From Streptosporangiaceae bacterium (GTDB taxonomy: Bacteria; Actinomycetota; Actinomycetes; Streptosporangiales; Streptosporangiaceae): a stretch of DNA of 14,832 nt. The stretch's first letter is position 1, and the number at the start of each line of letters is the position of its first letter. The position numbers were made by a program, and so were the translations under genes. Of this stretch, positions 14,804 to 14,832 are shown piece after piece. A model generated the notes under the pieces. That model was not told where the DNA came from and made no database searches. It worked only from the letters and a program-made list of their open reading frames with translations. The DNA lies in the NCBI GenBank assembly GCA_030041195.1, contig JASHOI010000602.1:1-14832 (forward strand). The letters run 5' to 3'.

Positions 14804-14832
14804 ATGCCCGGTGGCGTCTATGCGTCGAAGTA
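14804..14832 (+). CDS. Possible start of a sixth operon gene (partial at window edge)
   Basis: An ATG one base after the previous stop opens a frame reading MPGGVYASK to the window end. The tight spacing fits the coupling seen along the operon, but only nine codons are visible and no clear ribosome site precedes it. It may not be a gene. Confidence 0.3.

Overview
The window reads as a chromosomal segment of a high-GC Gram-positive actinomycete. The signs are uniformly GC-rich coding sequence, a DUF397 protein, two Hanks-type Ser/Thr kinases, many GTG/TTG starts and tail-to-head gene overlaps. A Streptosporangiales-, Frankia- or Streptomyces-like host is plausible, but the genus cannot be fixed from sequence alone. 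I see no tRNA, rRNA, CRISPR array, transposase or integrase.

Layout. At 1-370 is the 3' end of an AraC-type regulator, which converges on and overlaps an AlkD-like DNA alkylation repair gene (minus). That gene overlaps by 8 nt the end of a membrane-anchored Ser/Thr kinase (minus, 1074-2645). A short divergent region then leads to a small DUF397 protein (plus). From 3179 to 3822 lie two strong hairpin terminators around an unrecognised small minus-strand gene that carries an in-frame 15-bp tandem repeat. From 3869 to 7046 are a short-chain dehydrogenase and, upstream of it on the same strand and 43 nt away, a soluble Ser/Thr kinase with a long alpha-helical repeat tail. A 441-bp divergent region (7047-7487) follows.

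From 7488 to at least 14802 runs one plus-strand operon of five genes with no gaps. It encodes a cytoplasmic multi-FN3 protein, a zinc-ribbon TRAFAC-type GTPase, a GAP1 (GTPase-associated protein 1) homologue, a multi-span membrane protein with a zinc-ribbon and a second P-loop GTPase domain, and a 61-residue single-span membrane protein. A sixth reading frame may open at 14804 and leave the window. Junctions overlap by 1, 8, 1 and 4 nt, so the products are probably made in linked amounts.

How it may work together. The operon matches a class of NTP-dependent systems defined by comparative genomics, in which paired GTPases and GAP1 form a core suspected of conflict or stress signalling (recalled, not looked up; no biochemical role is known to me). 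One GTPase appears cytosolic and one membrane-tethered, with the GAP1 gene between them, so a GTP-controlled complex at the membrane is a reasonable inference. The repeat-tailed kinase is divergently placed across a shared regulatory region and could be a signalling input. The left half (AraC, AlkD, kinase, DUF397, SDR) looks like ordinary actinomycete accessory chromosome.
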